Origin: Bacillus sp. Marseille-P3661
GTDB taxonomy: Bacteria; Bacillota; Bacilli; Bacillales; Bacillaceae_J
NCBI RefSeq assembly: GCF_900240995.1
Contig: NZ_LT965956.1
Location: 1-64,000, forward strand
Length of the DNA: 64,000 bases
Direction of reading: 5' to 3'
In this document: piece by piece, positions 36,592-45,456 of the stretch
Layout: every line of letters starts with the position of its first letter
How positions within the stretch are numbered: the first letter of the stretch is position 1
The notes under the pieces: model-generated
What the model was told of the DNA's origin: nothing
What the model saw: only the letters and a program-made list of their open reading frames with translations
Databases searched by the model: none
Translations under genes and position numbers: made by a program

Positions 36592-37473
36592 GTGAAACCA
36601 GCTCAATTTGAATACTTTCAACCATCAACATTATCTGAAACGGTTTCTTTGCTCGAAGATTTTGGGCCTGCAGCAAAGATAATAGCAGGTGGGCAAAGTT
36701 TGTTACCGCTTATGAATTTCCGACTTGCTCGACCACCTTATCTGATCGATATTAATGGAGTTAGTGAATTGGAAAATATATACGTTGAGGAAGATTGCAT
36801 CAAAATCGGTGCTCTTGTTCGACATTCTAGCTTAATAAGAGATCCTATAATTAAGCAATACATGCCGGTTCTTACTGATGTTGCTAAGAATATAGGGCAT
36901 ATTCATATCCGCAACCGTGGAACGTTTGGTGGGAGCATATCCCATTCTGATGCCGCAGCTGAATTACCGGTTGCTTCAGTAGCCCTAGACGCCACATTTC
37001 GTGTGGTTGGTCCAGATGGAGAGAGACAAATACCAGCTGAAGAATTCTTTATTACCTATTTAACGACAGCATTAGAACCAGGAGAGATTCTAGTGGAAAC
37101 AAAAATTCCATTACTTTCACCTGGAACTGGTTACGGGGTTCAGGAAATTAGTCGAAGACATGGTGATTTTGCGCTTGTACTTGTCATAACGATACTTAAG
37201 CTAGCTACTGATGGAACATGCCAAGATGCACGATTCGTTATAGGCGGGGTTAGTGATCGACCTTTGAGAGCGACTTTAGCAGAGGATTATCTTATTGGCC
37301 GCACTCTTACAAATGAAGACCTAACAAAAGCGGCAAAACTGGCGGCAAAAGAGTGTGACCCAGAAAGTGACTTGCATTGCTCTGCAGAATATCGAAAAGA
37401 ACTGGTAGAGGTAATCGGCAAAAAGGCTCTTGGAGAAGCCTTTATTAAAGCTAAAGGGGAGGGGAAATCATGA
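36592..37473 (+). CDS. Molybdenum hydroxylase FAD subunit (CoxM)
   Basis: About 293 residues. FAD-binding motifs AGGQSLLPLMNFRLARP and NRGTFGGSISHSDAAAE are those of CoxM/xanthine dehydrogenase medium subunits. There is no extra [4Fe-4S] insertion of the 4-hydroxybenzoyl-CoA reductase beta type. I chose the GTG at 36592, which gives the usual MKPAQFEYF start with AAAGGG eight bases upstream; GTG 36583 or ATG 36586 are alternatives. It overlaps the small-subunit gene by four bases. Confidence 0.9.
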   Translation: MKPAQFEYFQPSTLSETVSLLEDFGPAAKIIAGGQSLLPLMNFRLARPPYLIDINGVSELENIYVEEDCIKIGALVRHSSLIRDPIIKQYMPVLTDVAKNIGHIHIRNRGTFGGSISHSDAAAELPVASVALDATFRVVGPDGERQIPAEEFFITYLTTALEPGEILVETKIPLLSPGTGYGVQEISRRHGDFALVLVITILKLATDGTCQDARFVIGGVSDRPLRATLAEDYLIGRTLTNEDLTKAAKLAAKECDPESDLHCSAEYRKELVEVIGKKALGEAFIKAKGEGKS

Positions 37474-37943
37474 GTAAACAAGTTACTGTCACCATCACTG
37501 TCAATAATAAAACATATACTTCAGTAATCTCTTCACGTCTATTATTAGCAGACTATCTACGTGATGTGCTCCTATTAACCGGCACCAACGTTGGATGTGA
37601 GCAAGGGGTATGTGGGGCATGTACAGTCATGTTAGATGGAGAAGTTGTTAGATCATGCTTAATGCTTGCCATTCAAGCAGACGGGAAAGAAATTCTAACA
37701 ATTGAAGGCGTAGCAGATGGAGATCAACTGCATCCCCTACAAGAATCATTCCATAAGCACCATGGTCTACAATGTGGTTTTTGTACCCCTGGAATGGTTC
37801 TAACATCCATGGATCTTCTCAAACGAAATCCATCGCCTACAGAGGAAGAGGTACGAGACGAGTTAAGTGGAAATATTTGTAGATGTACTGGATATGTGAA
37901 CATTGTAAAAGCGGTAATGGCCGCATCAAGAGGAGGAGAATAA
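37470..37943 (+). CDS. Molybdenum hydroxylase [2Fe-2S] subunit (CoxS)
   Basis: About 157 residues with both [2Fe-2S] motifs: CEQGVCGACTVMLDG with a fourth Cys, and CGFCTPGMVL plus ICRCTGY. It passes electrons from the Mo centre to FAD. The ATGA overlap with CoxM and the two-base gap to CoxG show translational coupling. Confidence 0.93.
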   Translation: MSKQVTVTITVNNKTYTSVISSRLLLADYLRDVLLLTGTNVGCEQGVCGACTVMLDGEVVRSCLMLAIQADGKEILTIEGVADGDQLHPLQESFHKHHGLQCGFCTPGMVLTSMDLLKRNPSPTEEEVRDELSGNICRCTGYVNIVKAVMAASRGGE

Positions 37944-37944
37944 G

Positions 37945-38400
37945 ATGCAACTTAAAGGAGAAAATCTTTGTTTAGCAGATATTGATACAGTATATAATTC
38001 ATTACTTGATCCAGATTGTTTAGCCAATGCCTTGCCTGGTTGTAAAAGTTTATCTATGCCTGAGGAGGATGTATATGAAGGTGTGGTAGAACTAGGGGTA
38101 GGTCCAGTCGTAGGCAGCTATAAATCAAAGGTAATTGTCGAAGAGAAAAAGTCCCCTAAATATATTAAACTATCAGCAAACGGGAAAGGAAAAACCGGTT
38201 CAGTAACTTTTACATTAGTATTACATCTAGAGGAAGTAGATGGTGGGACTGAAGCTAGCTGGGAGGTAGATGCAAAGGTTTCAGGTCTAGTGGCTAGTGT
38301 TGGGAGTCGAGTAATGACAGGTGTTGCTCGTTTTATTGCAAAACAATTTTTTAAAAATCTTATCAATACAGATCAAATCGAAAAAGTAGAATCAAAATAA
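37945..38400 (+). CDS. CoxG-like SRPBCC protein
   Basis: About 151 residues, carbon-monoxide-dehydrogenase subunit G family (SRPBCC/START-like fold). In CO-oxidising bacteria CoxG helps anchor the enzyme at the membrane. In non-CO clusters it often accompanies Mo hydroxylases with unclear function. Directly downstream of CoxS with a GGAGGAG site. Confidence 0.85.
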   Translation: MQLKGENLCLADIDTVYNSLLDPDCLANALPGCKSLSMPEEDVYEGVVELGVGPVVGSYKSKVIVEEKKSPKYIKLSANGKGKTGSVTFTLVLHLEEVDGGTEASWEVDAKVSGLVASVGSRVMTGVARFIAKQFFKNLINTDQIEKVESK

Positions 38401-38422
38401 ACGCTATTAAAATTAGCCTAAT

Positions 38423-38446
38423 GGACTATAACGCTTGCGGATAACC
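38423..38446 (+). promoter_or_regulatory. Regulon motif copy 4, upstream of the alcohol dehydrogenase gene
   Basis: Left half CTATAA then CGCTTGCG is conserved; the right arm (GATAACC) is degenerate. It lies in the 273-base gap before the next gene. Confidence 0.4.
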
Positions 38447-38673
38447 GTTTAAATATAAAATTTATAATAATCTGCAAGAGTTATAAGTTCTTGAAACTAC
38501 CACTCATGTGAGGGTGAAAAAGTAAAACTTCTATCCTATTAATCTAAGAAAAAGTTTACCTAGGCTTCACGATGCTTTTATTAAAGCTTTAAAGTAAGTA
38601 AATGGGCGTCTTTTAAAGAAAGTATAACTATTTTTAAAAAGATTACTGTAATTAAACAAAGGAGTATTGAATA

Positions 38674-39861
38674 ATGATGATTTCAAAATTGGTGCTTCCT
38701 TCATTAAGTTTTACAGGTTGGGGATCAATAAGTAAGCTTTTAACCGAGGTTGAAAGGTTTGATCCAAAGAATATCTTATGTATAACTGATAAAGTGTTGA
38801 AGGAGATTGGACTCGTTGATAAAGTGACATATCCGCTTACTGAAAAAGGGTATAAATTAAGTGTATGTACGGATGTTGAACCTGAACCTTCACTTCAATG
38901 CGGACAAAATCTTGTATCCTATGTAAAAGAAGGTAACTTTGATCTTATTATCGGACTTGGAGGAGGTAGTACACTTGATTTGGCAAAGCTGGCAGCTGTC
39001 ATGGCCACTCATGATGGACCAGTTGCTGATTATTTGAATTTAACCGGTATAAAATCAATATCGAATAAAGGGCTTCCTAAAATTTTAATACCAACCACGT
39101 CAGGAACAGGTTCTGAGGTGACAAATATATCGGTTCTTTCCCTTGAGGATACAAAAGATGTCGTTACACATGACTACCTTCTTGCAGATGTTGCCATTAT
39201 CGACCCAGAACTTACTGTATCAGTTCCCCCTAGAGTAACTGCAGCAACTGGTGTGGATGCATTAACGCACGCTATTGAAGCCTATTTGTCTGTGAATGCA
39301 AGTGAAACATCAGATGCTTTGGCGTTACATGCTGTACGAAAAATTGGAAGATCTATAAAAAAAGCGGTTGAAAATGGTTCTGATAAGGAAGCGCGGATTG
39401 ACATGAGTATTGGTAGTTATCTGGCTGGTTTAGCTTTTTTTAATGCTGGTGTTGGCGGGGTTCATGCACTTGCTTATCCACTTGGTGGTCAATTCCATAT
39501 TGCACATGGCGAGTCAAATGCTGTATTACTCCCATATGTTATGGGGTACATTCGATCAAGTTCCGAAGAGCGAATGACAGATCTCTATTCTGAATTGACT
39601 GGGGAGAATCGTTTAGATCCAAAAGATGCGTCTTATAAATTTGTAGATTTTCTAAGCCAGCTGGTTGAAGATGTTAAAATACCACAAAGTCTTAAAGGGT
39701 TTAGTATTCCTGAATCAGCCATTGATTCTCTTGCAAATGATGCTGTTAAGCAGACACGTCTTTTATTACGATCCCCAATGCCTTTAATGAAAGACGATAT
39801 TCTAAACATATATAATGCGGCTTACGAAGGGATCATTCCTTCGAGTGAAAAAGCTGTTTGA
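38674..39861 (+). CDS. Iron-containing alcohol dehydrogenase
   Basis: About 395 residues, type III ADH. GLGGGSTLDLAKLAA (NAD binding), TTSGTGSEVTN, and the metal ligands in GVDALTHAIEAYLS and FHIAHGESNA are visible. AAAGGAG upstream; ATG at 38674 or 38677. Followed by a thioesterase and an aldehyde dehydrogenase, so an alcohol-to-aldehyde-to-acid path is likely, feeding the acyl-CoA ligase. Confidence 0.9.
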   Translation: MMISKLVLPSLSFTGWGSISKLLTEVERFDPKNILCITDKVLKEIGLVDKVTYPLTEKGYKLSVCTDVEPEPSLQCGQNLVSYVKEGNFDLIIGLGGGSTLDLAKLAAVMATHDGPVADYLNLTGIKSISNKGLPKILIPTTSGTGSEVTNISVLSLEDTKDVVTHDYLLADVAIIDPELTVSVPPRVTAATGVDALTHAIEAYLSVNASETSDALALHAVRKIGRSIKKAVENGSDKEARIDMSIGSYLAGLAFFNAGVGGVHALAYPLGGQFHIAHGESNAVLLPYVMGYIRSSSEERMTDLYSELTGENRLDPKDASYKFVDFLSQLVEDVKIPQSLKGFSIPESAIDSLANDAVKQTRLLLRSPMPLMKDDILNIYNAAYEGIIPSSEKAV

Positions 39862-39877
39862 ATGGAGGAGAAAGCAT

Positions 39878-40285
39878 ATGTTTGAAACACGGATCGTACC
39901 ACGTGTAAGTGAAACGGATGGTGCAGGACATATTAACAACACAACCCTACCTGTTTGGTTTGAAGCAGGTAGAAATAAGATATTTGAAATGTTTATGCCT
40001 GATTTATCATTTGAGAACTGGCGTTGTATTGTTTTGCATACATCCATTGATTTTGTGAAACAAATTTATTTTGGAAAAGATGTCATTATAAGAACATGGG
40101 TAGAAAAAATAGGCAATACGAGTTTCATCCTATATGAAGAAGCGCTTCAAGAAGGGAATCTTTGTGCAAAGGGAAACGTTGTTTACATTAATTTTAATTT
40201 AAAGAAACAATCAAAAGAACCAATTCCTGAAGATATTAGAAGAAAGTTAGAAGAACATTTAAAGATAGGTCATCCTCAGATTTAG
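39878..40285 (+). CDS. Hot-dog acyl-CoA thioesterase (4HBT family)
   Basis: About 135 residues. The 4-hydroxybenzoyl-CoA thioesterase motif reads VSETDGAGHINNTTLPVWFEAGR with the active-site Asp retained. Start at 39878 follows GGAGGAG; the longer frame overlaps the ADH gene. It could release the end product from CoA or relieve CoA trapping. Confidence 0.88.
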   Translation: MFETRIVPRVSETDGAGHINNTTLPVWFEAGRNKIFEMFMPDLSFENWRCIVLHTSIDFVKQIYFGKDVIIRTWVEKIGNTSFILYEEALQEGNLCAKGNVVYINFNLKKQSKEPIPEDIRRKLEEHLKIGHPQI

Positions 40286-40320
40286 GGTGACCTTATTTTA
40301 AGGATTTAGGAGGAGATTAA

Positions 40321-41745
40321 ATGAAACAAAGATTATTGATTAATGGTGAATGGGTTGAATCAGATGAGTATTTAGAACTAAAATCACCTTATTCCGGCGA
40401 CGTAATTGCAAAAATTCCTGTAGCGACAGAGGAACAGACCGCTCTTGCCATCGAAGCCGCTGAGCAAGCAAAAGACAAAATGGCAAACATGACATCATTA
40501 CAAAGATCATTAATTCTAGAAAATTTAGTTGAGCGACTTAAAGCAAGAAAAGAGGAAGCGGCACAAATTATTGCTAAGGAAGCTGCGAAACCTATTCGAA
40601 CTGCAAGACAAGAAGTAGAAAGAACGATTGAAACCTATAAATTTGCTGCAGAGGAAGCCAAAAGGATCCATGGGGAAACGTTGCCCCTTGACGCTGCTGC
40701 AGCTGGTAGTGGAAGAGTTGCCTATACATCATATGAACCTTTAGGAGTTATTGGTGCAATCACACCATTTAATTTTCCGATGAACTTGGTTGCCCATAAA
40801 ATAGGCCCGGCAATTGCAGCGGGAAATACAATTGTTTTAAAACCTGCTTCACAAACACCACTATCTTCTATTTTTATTGCTGAGCTTTTACAAGAATCGG
40901 GATTGCCTGCGGGAGCTCTAAATATTATAACGGGGAAGGGGAGCGTTGTAGGTGAAAAGATTGTGCAAGACCCTCGTGTGAAACTAATTACCTTTACAGG
41001 TAGTCCTGAGGTAGGAATTGGAATTCGTAATCGGGCAGGATTAAAACGAGTGGTATTAGAGCTTGGTTCTAATTCAGCACTTATTATCGATAAAAATGTG
41101 GATATTGATAGCATTATAGATCGTTGTGTAGTAGGAGCTTTTTCCTTCCAAGGACAGGTTTGTATATCGTTGCAGAGAATATATGTACATGAAGAGGTTT
41201 ATAGTAATTTTGTTCAGAAATTTGTTGAGAAAACGAATGAATTAGTGATAGGCGATCCACTAGATGATAGTACTGATGTGTCTGCTTTGATTTCTGAAGG
41301 AGATGTTAAGCGAACAGTTAATTGGATAGATGAGGCACAAGAGTTAGGAGGTAAGCTTGCCACGGGTGGAAAAGTAGAGGGAAATATCTTATACCCGACT
41401 GTGATATTAAATGCAGATACAAAAGCTAAAGTATCTTGCCAGGAAGTATTTGGTCCAATTGTACTAATTAATCAATTTAAAACGATAGAAGAAGCCTTCA
41501 ACATGGTCAATGATTCACGTTTTGGTTTGCAAGCGGGCATTTATACTGACAATGTACACACAGCTTTAGATGCCGCGGACAAACTTCATGTTGGAGGTGT
41601 AATGATTAATGATATCCCTACATTCCGAGTGGACCATATGCCTTATGGAGGTGTTAAAGAAAGCGGGATGGGACGTGAAGGAATTAAATATTCAATAGAA
41701 GAAATGTTGGAAATGAAACTAGTAGTGTGGAATCGAAATAAATAG
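40321..41745 (+). CDS. NAD(P)-dependent aldehyde dehydrogenase
   Basis: About 474 residues. ITPFNFPMNL, FTGSPEVG, the general base in LELGSNSALII and the catalytic Cys in GQVCISLQRI are intact, with the usual C-terminal YGGVKESGMGREG. It oxidises an aldehyde to the acid; with the ADH two genes upstream it suggests alcohol or aldehyde forms of the substrate are also used. AGGAGG ribosome site. Unlike the GabD-like gene at 18297 it is whole. Confidence 0.92.
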   Translation: MKQRLLINGEWVESDEYLELKSPYSGDVIAKIPVATEEQTALAIEAAEQAKDKMANMTSLQRSLILENLVERLKARKEEAAQIIAKEAAKPIRTARQEVERTIETYKFAAEEAKRIHGETLPLDAAAAGSGRVAYTSYEPLGVIGAITPFNFPMNLVAHKIGPAIAAGNTIVLKPASQTPLSSIFIAELLQESGLPAGALNIITGKGSVVGEKIVQDPRVKLITFTGSPEVGIGIRNRAGLKRVVLELGSNSALIIDKNVDIDSIIDRCVVGAFSFQGQVCISLQRIYVHEEVYSNFVQKFVEKTNELVIGDPLDDSTDVSALISEGDVKRTVNWIDEAQELGGKLATGGKVEGNILYPTVILNADTKAKVSCQEVFGPIVLINQFKTIEEAFNMVNDSRFGLQAGIYTDNVHTALDAADKLHVGGVMINDIPTFRVDHMPYGGVKESGMGREGIKYSIEEMLEMKLVVWNRNK

Positions 41746-41956
41746 AAATTTTTTAGAAAAATACTCTATAGGACCGACGTATTAAAAAACTCCCTCTGAA
41801 TGATAGTAAAAATGCGAATTTGTCTTATAAGGAGGGGCTTTCAGCAGAGGTAAACAAGTGGAAATACAAAGCCGTAGCAAAATAGTAGAACCTTTTAAGT
41901 ATCAATGGAAAAATAAGTAAAAGTATTTTACAAATTTTCAGAATTTTTGTTTACTT

Positions 41957-41979
41957 TATATTACGTGTGCGTTATATTA
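41957..41979 (+). promoter_or_regulatory. Regulon motif copy 5
   Basis: TATATTA, CGTGTGCG, TTATATTA: strong AT arms, core with CG/CG ends and mismatched centre. Lies within a candidate promoter. Confidence 0.5.
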
Positions 41980-42067
41980 TTTATAGGTTATAGTCTTTGT
42001 GTTTATTGAAATTTTGAGATATATTAGGTGATTTGTAGTAAGTTATATAAGCGTGGTGATGATGATG

Positions 42068-42089
42068 TTATAGTACGCTAGCGTTATAG
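42068..42089 (+). promoter_or_regulatory. Regulon motif copy 6
   Basis: TTATAGTA, CGCTAGCG (perfect palindrome), TTATAG. Second site in the permease upstream region. Confidence 0.55.
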
Positions 42090-42171
42090 GTTGGAGTTTA
42101 ATAATTTTTTGAAAGGAAATATTGAAATAGTTTAAATGTAAGGTAGGGCCCAGAGCTATTGAATATTATTT

Positions 42172-42185
42172 TGATAGCGATTACA
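42172..42185 (+). promoter_or_regulatory. Catabolite-repression (cre) site
   Basis: TGATAGCGATTACA matches every fixed position of the CcpA consensus TGWNANCGNTNWCA. It lies 120 bases before the permease start, implying glucose repression of uptake. Confidence 0.65.
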
Positions 42186-42305
42186 ATCACCGATAGAGAG
42201 TATAATTAATAATTTTCTCCATTTTTCGATAATCACATATAACCATAAGTATTTAACATAAGTAAGCTACTATTTTATTCTATATGAAATGGAAGTGATG
42301 GACTG

Positions 42306-43694
42306 GTGTTAGGAAAGAAAAGAGAATATGGTAAAGAACAGCCATACGCGATGGGGCCTTTAAAATTAAGATTACCTTTTATTCACTACAAATTTGAGTA
42401 TCCTGATTTTATTCAAGGAGCATTATTATGTATCATTCCGATGTCAGGTGCTACGATTATGGAGCAAGTTTTAGGGATCCCTTTCGAAATAAGTGTACTC
42501 ATGCTAGCTATTACTAACTTTTTGTTCTTATTGCATACACATTTCGGAGATCCAGTTGTAGCTGGTTGGGTTACAGCAGGCATACCTGTCTATATTACCT
42601 TTCTAAATGGATTCCCTGAGGGAGAAGCTAGAATTCAAGCCCTTATTGCATTACAGTGCACCCTTGCCTTCATATTTTTATTTATGGCAATATTTAAAGG
42701 GGCAGATGCCTTTGTTAAAAGGGTTCCACTCTCTTTAAAAGCAGGCATATTACTCGGTGCAGGTCTTGGAGCTATTATTGGTGAGTTTTCTACCGGAGGA
42801 AGAGTATGGAGTATGCCAATTAGTATGCTTGTAGCAGTTGGCCTTGCCTTCTTCATGATGTTTTCAAAAACTGCAGAACCTCTTAGAAAAAAATACACCA
42901 CGTTTCGTTTTATTGCTCAATTTGGAATTGGACTTCCTTTTGTAATTTCCTTTGTACTTGGAATTCTAATCGGTGAAGTAGCTGTACCAGATATAAAGTG
43001 GTATTTTATCCCATCCTCAATCGGTGAAATAGTTAGCAGCTATAGTATATTTGCCGTTGGAATCCCACCATTTGAATACTTTTTGAGGGCGCTACCAGTG
43101 GCATTTAGTGCGTATTTGATCGCTTTCGGGGATATCCTTGTGATTGAATCTTTATTATCAAATGCAGATAAAGTACGCAAGGATGAGAAACTTATCTTTA
43201 GCCCAACACGTAATAGTTTTATTCTATTTATTCGCAATTTTATTCAAAGTATTTTTTCACCACACTTTGGACTTGGTGGCCCGATGGTAGGTGGTGGTCA
43301 AGCAATCGTAACATCTAGGTATATCAACAACCCTCGTGAACATTTAGATAGTTATTGGGGAAGCGCAGCTTGTTTTCATTGGGGGATGAGTAGTGCTTTA
43401 CTAATCGGCCCAATTGTAACACTTTTCCAACCAGGCTTAGCAATTGGAATGACACTAAATCTAGTTATTCAAGGATTTTTATGTGCATATCTTGCGATTG
43501 CAATGTTAAAACAAGGTGATGATGTACAAAAAGGGGTTGCGGCTATTATTGCAGCTGTATTAGTCACCCAAGGTGCAGCCGTTGCATTGGGGATAGGCAT
43601 TGGACTTTGGCTAATTCTTGAACGTGTTTGGATTAAGGATAAAGTGGTTGAAACTGTTTCCGAAGAAGAGGATATTACAGAAAAAATAGGATGA
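42306..43694 (+). CDS. Orphan multi-helix permease
   Basis: About 462 residues with roughly 10-12 hydrophobic helices; no signal peptide. Conserved-looking glycine-rich helices (HFGDPVVAGWVTAGIPVY, SLKAGILLGAGLGAIIGEF, GGPMVGGGQAIV) suggest a secondary transporter distantly like NCS2/SulP carriers or the uncharacterised DUF3360 group. GTG start with GGAAGTGATGG upstream. Controlled by two regulon motifs and a cre box, so it is probably the uptake system for the substrate of the Mo-hydroxylase pathway. Substrate not assignable from sequence. Confidence 0.7.
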   Translation: MLGKKREYGKEQPYAMGPLKLRLPFIHYKFEYPDFIQGALLCIIPMSGATIMEQVLGIPFEISVLMLAITNFLFLLHTHFGDPVVAGWVTAGIPVYITFLNGFPEGEARIQALIALQCTLAFIFLFMAIFKGADAFVKRVPLSLKAGILLGAGLGAIIGEFSTGGRVWSMPISMLVAVGLAFFMMFSKTAEPLRKKYTTFRFIAQFGIGLPFVISFVLGILIGEVAVPDIKWYFIPSSIGEIVSSYSIFAVGIPPFEYFLRALPVAFSAYLIAFGDILVIESLLSNADKVRKDEKLIFSPTRNSFILFIRNFIQSIFSPHFGLGGPMVGGGQAIVTSRYINNPREHLDSYWGSAACFHWGMSSALLIGPIVTLFQPGLAIGMTLNLVIQGFLCAYLAIAMLKQGDDVQKGVAAIIAAVLVTQGAAVALGIGIGLWLILERVWIKDKVVETVSEEEDITEKIG

Positions 43695-43716
43695 TTTTTC
43701 TTGCATCTTGAATTGT

Positions 43717-43748
43717 AAAAAGCCTATCTGTAAAAAGATAGGCTTTTT
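43717..43748. terminator. Bidirectional terminator
   Basis: Perfect stem AAAAAGCCTATCT / AGATAGGCTTTTT with a six-base loop, between convergent permease and xdhC genes. Confidence 0.9.
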
Positions 43749-43854
43749 AATTTGAAACTAAAATTTGCTATAATTGAAGATAAGCATCTTTTTATCTATA
43801 TCCTATTACTGGAGGACGATACTTTACATAAAATATTATAAATAGCTTGCTTTA

Positions 43855-44973
43855 TTATTGGGCCTTCGTAATCATTTGTGTTCTTCCAATTTTATCAAAA
43901 ATCCATCGGCTAAAACTAGTATCCCAATCATGGATAATCCCTTTCTTATGAATGGGGCCGTTTTGTTTTTTTAACGGCATTCCAGGGGAATTAGTAGCAT
44001 AACTAATAATTTCAGAAAGAATACTTATAGCAATTTCCTCAGGGGTTTCAGCCCCAATATCCAAACCAATTGGCGAATGGCAGTATTCTTTACTTAGAAT
44101 ATCTTGTTCTTTAAGAATACGCTCTGTTCTTTTTCTTGGTCCTAGAATTCCTAAATATGATAAACGGTAGGATAACAAATGGTTTAAAAATAGAGAATCT
44201 TGTTCAAAGTGATGTGTCATAATCACTACATAATCTTTTTCGTAAATATCAAGATTTTCTGGGAATTTTCCAATCGTAGAGATAATAAGCTCATCAGCTT
44301 CTGGAAATTTCTCTTTGTTAGCATAACCTGGTCTATGATCCACAACAGTCACAAGCCAATTAAGAAGTTTGGCACCACGCACAAGAGGAACGGCGTCTGG
44401 TCCTGCTCCCAAAATAATTAGTCGGGGGATCTTCTTTAATTTTTCATAATAGATCTCTAACTGAACATCATCATCCTTTACCGTAAATAAACCTGCTTTA
44501 GAAGGATGAATCATCTGAGTGCTCTTTGCTTGGTCAAGATTATATCTAGTCGCTATAGGGTATAGGTGGGGATGACTAGAAGAAATAATTGTCGCTGTGG
44601 AAATTTGATTTTGAAGAATGGTTAACGTTTCAAGTGCTTTTTCTTGTTGTTTAATGGGCTCAAATGGTTCAATCCAAATCTTTAATGCACCATTACAGCC
44701 AACGCCTAATCCCCAAGGTAAATCCTCATCTCCAAAAAAATCATAATCTATTATACGAGGAATTAAGGTGGACATAACATTCTTTGCGTGTTCAAATATA
44801 TCTTCCTCGATACAGCCGCCGCTAAGAGTTCCCAATATCGTTCCATCAGGTAAAATAATACTCTTTGCTCCTACAGAACGATATGTTGACCCTGCAGTTT
44901 GAATGATAGTTGCAATCGCTGCACTGCTTTTCGTTGCCCAACACTGTTCAAGTCTCCTTATAATTTCTAACAT
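43855..44973 (-). CDS. xdhC: XdhC/CoxI-family molybdenum hydroxylase maturation factor
   Basis: About 372 residues: N-terminal XdhC/CoxI domain (GSTYRSVGAKSIILPDGTILGTLSGGCIEEDIF) and a C-terminal Rossmann domain (LIILGAGPDAVPLVRGAKLLNW; LGILGPRKRTERIL). By family it binds and sulfurates the Mo cofactor and inserts it into the CoxL-type enzyme. I chose the ATG at 44973 (AAAAGGAGTG upstream); the open frame extends to 45072 without a ribosome site. The motif at 45017-45038 places it under the same control as the structural genes. Confidence 0.9.
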   Translation of the reverse strand: MLEIIRRLEQCWATKSSAAIATIIQTAGSTYRSVGAKSIILPDGTILGTLSGGCIEEDIFEHAKNVMSTLIPRIIDYDFFGDEDLPWGLGVGCNGALKIWIEPFEPIKQQEKALETLTILQNQISTATIISSSHPHLYPIATRYNLDQAKSTQMIHPSKAGLFTVKDDDVQLEIYYEKLKKIPRLIILGAGPDAVPLVRGAKLLNWLVTVVDHRPGYANKEKFPEADELIISTIGKFPENLDIYEKDYVVIMTHHFEQDSLFLNHLLSYRLSYLGILGPRKRTERILKEQDILSKEYCHSPIGLDIGAETPEEIAISILSEIISYATNSPGMPLKKQNGPIHKKGIIHDWDTSFSRWIFDKIGRTQMITKAQ

Positions 44974-45016
44974 ATTTACACTCCTTTTATTAATTTTTTC
45001 TATAATACGGATGTTA

Positions 45017-45038
45017 CATATTGCGTATACGTCATATA
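45017..45038 (-). promoter_or_regulatory. Regulon motif copy 7, upstream of xdhC
   Basis: CATATTG, CGTATACG (perfect palindrome), TCATATA; ATAT arms at the same distance from the centre as in copy 2. It abuts the -10 of the xdhC promoter. Confidence 0.6.
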
Positions 45039-45063
45039 ATATAATCATATATCTTATTTTCAA
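45036..45063 (-). promoter_or_regulatory. Promoter of xdhC
   Basis: Minus strand TTGAAA (45058-45063), 16-base spacer, TATTAT (45036-45041). Confidence 0.5.
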
Positions 45064-45239
45064 AATTTTCAAGACATTTGAACTGAGCTGTAAAAATTGG
45101 ATTTTTAGGATGACAATAGATATTTGGGGGGATGCTTTTTTTCTTGCAAAGAGCTTTTTTAGGCATTACTTGTAATCTTGCTTTTTAAGTTTATATACAT
45201 CTGAAATTAATTGTTTGTAATATGTATGTTACATTACTA

Positions 45240-45420
45240 AAATAATTAGGATGGCGCCTTAAACTGAAGGTTTGTGGTGCTTAAACTATTTTTATATTAA
45301 CCTTCGGCAAGTTTAGTTTCCTTTGGGTATGAGCTGTAACAGCCGGAAGAAGAACCATTGATATAGAACCCCACTGGCATAAGCGGTGGGAGTATCAGTA
45401 TGGCGACTTTTTAATGTGTT
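45240..45420 (+). mobile_element. Possible IS200/IS605-type right-end remnant
   Basis: The stretch AACCATTGATATAGAACCCC, then the short hairpin CCCAC / GTGGG (45370-45390), then GAGTATCAG, resembles the 3' end of IS200/IS605 (TnpB-type) elements, where a guide-RNA-like segment ends in such a hairpin. No tnpA or tnpB reading frame remains. It could instead be a structured leader of the 45457 gene. Recognition from memory only. Confidence 0.35.
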
Positions 45421-45456
45421 TTTGTATGTTCGTAGTATGGAAAAGGAGAATATTAG

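Larger units (their letters stand above)
41746..42305. other. 560-base regulatory gap before the permease gene
   Basis: No gene. It contains two copies of the regulon motif and a perfect cre site, listed separately, plus a possible TTTACT (41950-41955), 17-base spacer, TATATT (41973-41978) promoter whose spacer holds the first motif copy. Confidence 0.55.

Noticed and set aside
34090-38400. True aerobic CO dehydrogenase (coxMSL with coxG)
   Set aside because: The active-site loop reads PYRGVARPA and not AYRCSFR, gene order is L-M-S-G, and CoA-ligase/crotonase genes surround it; a substrate hydroxylase fits better.
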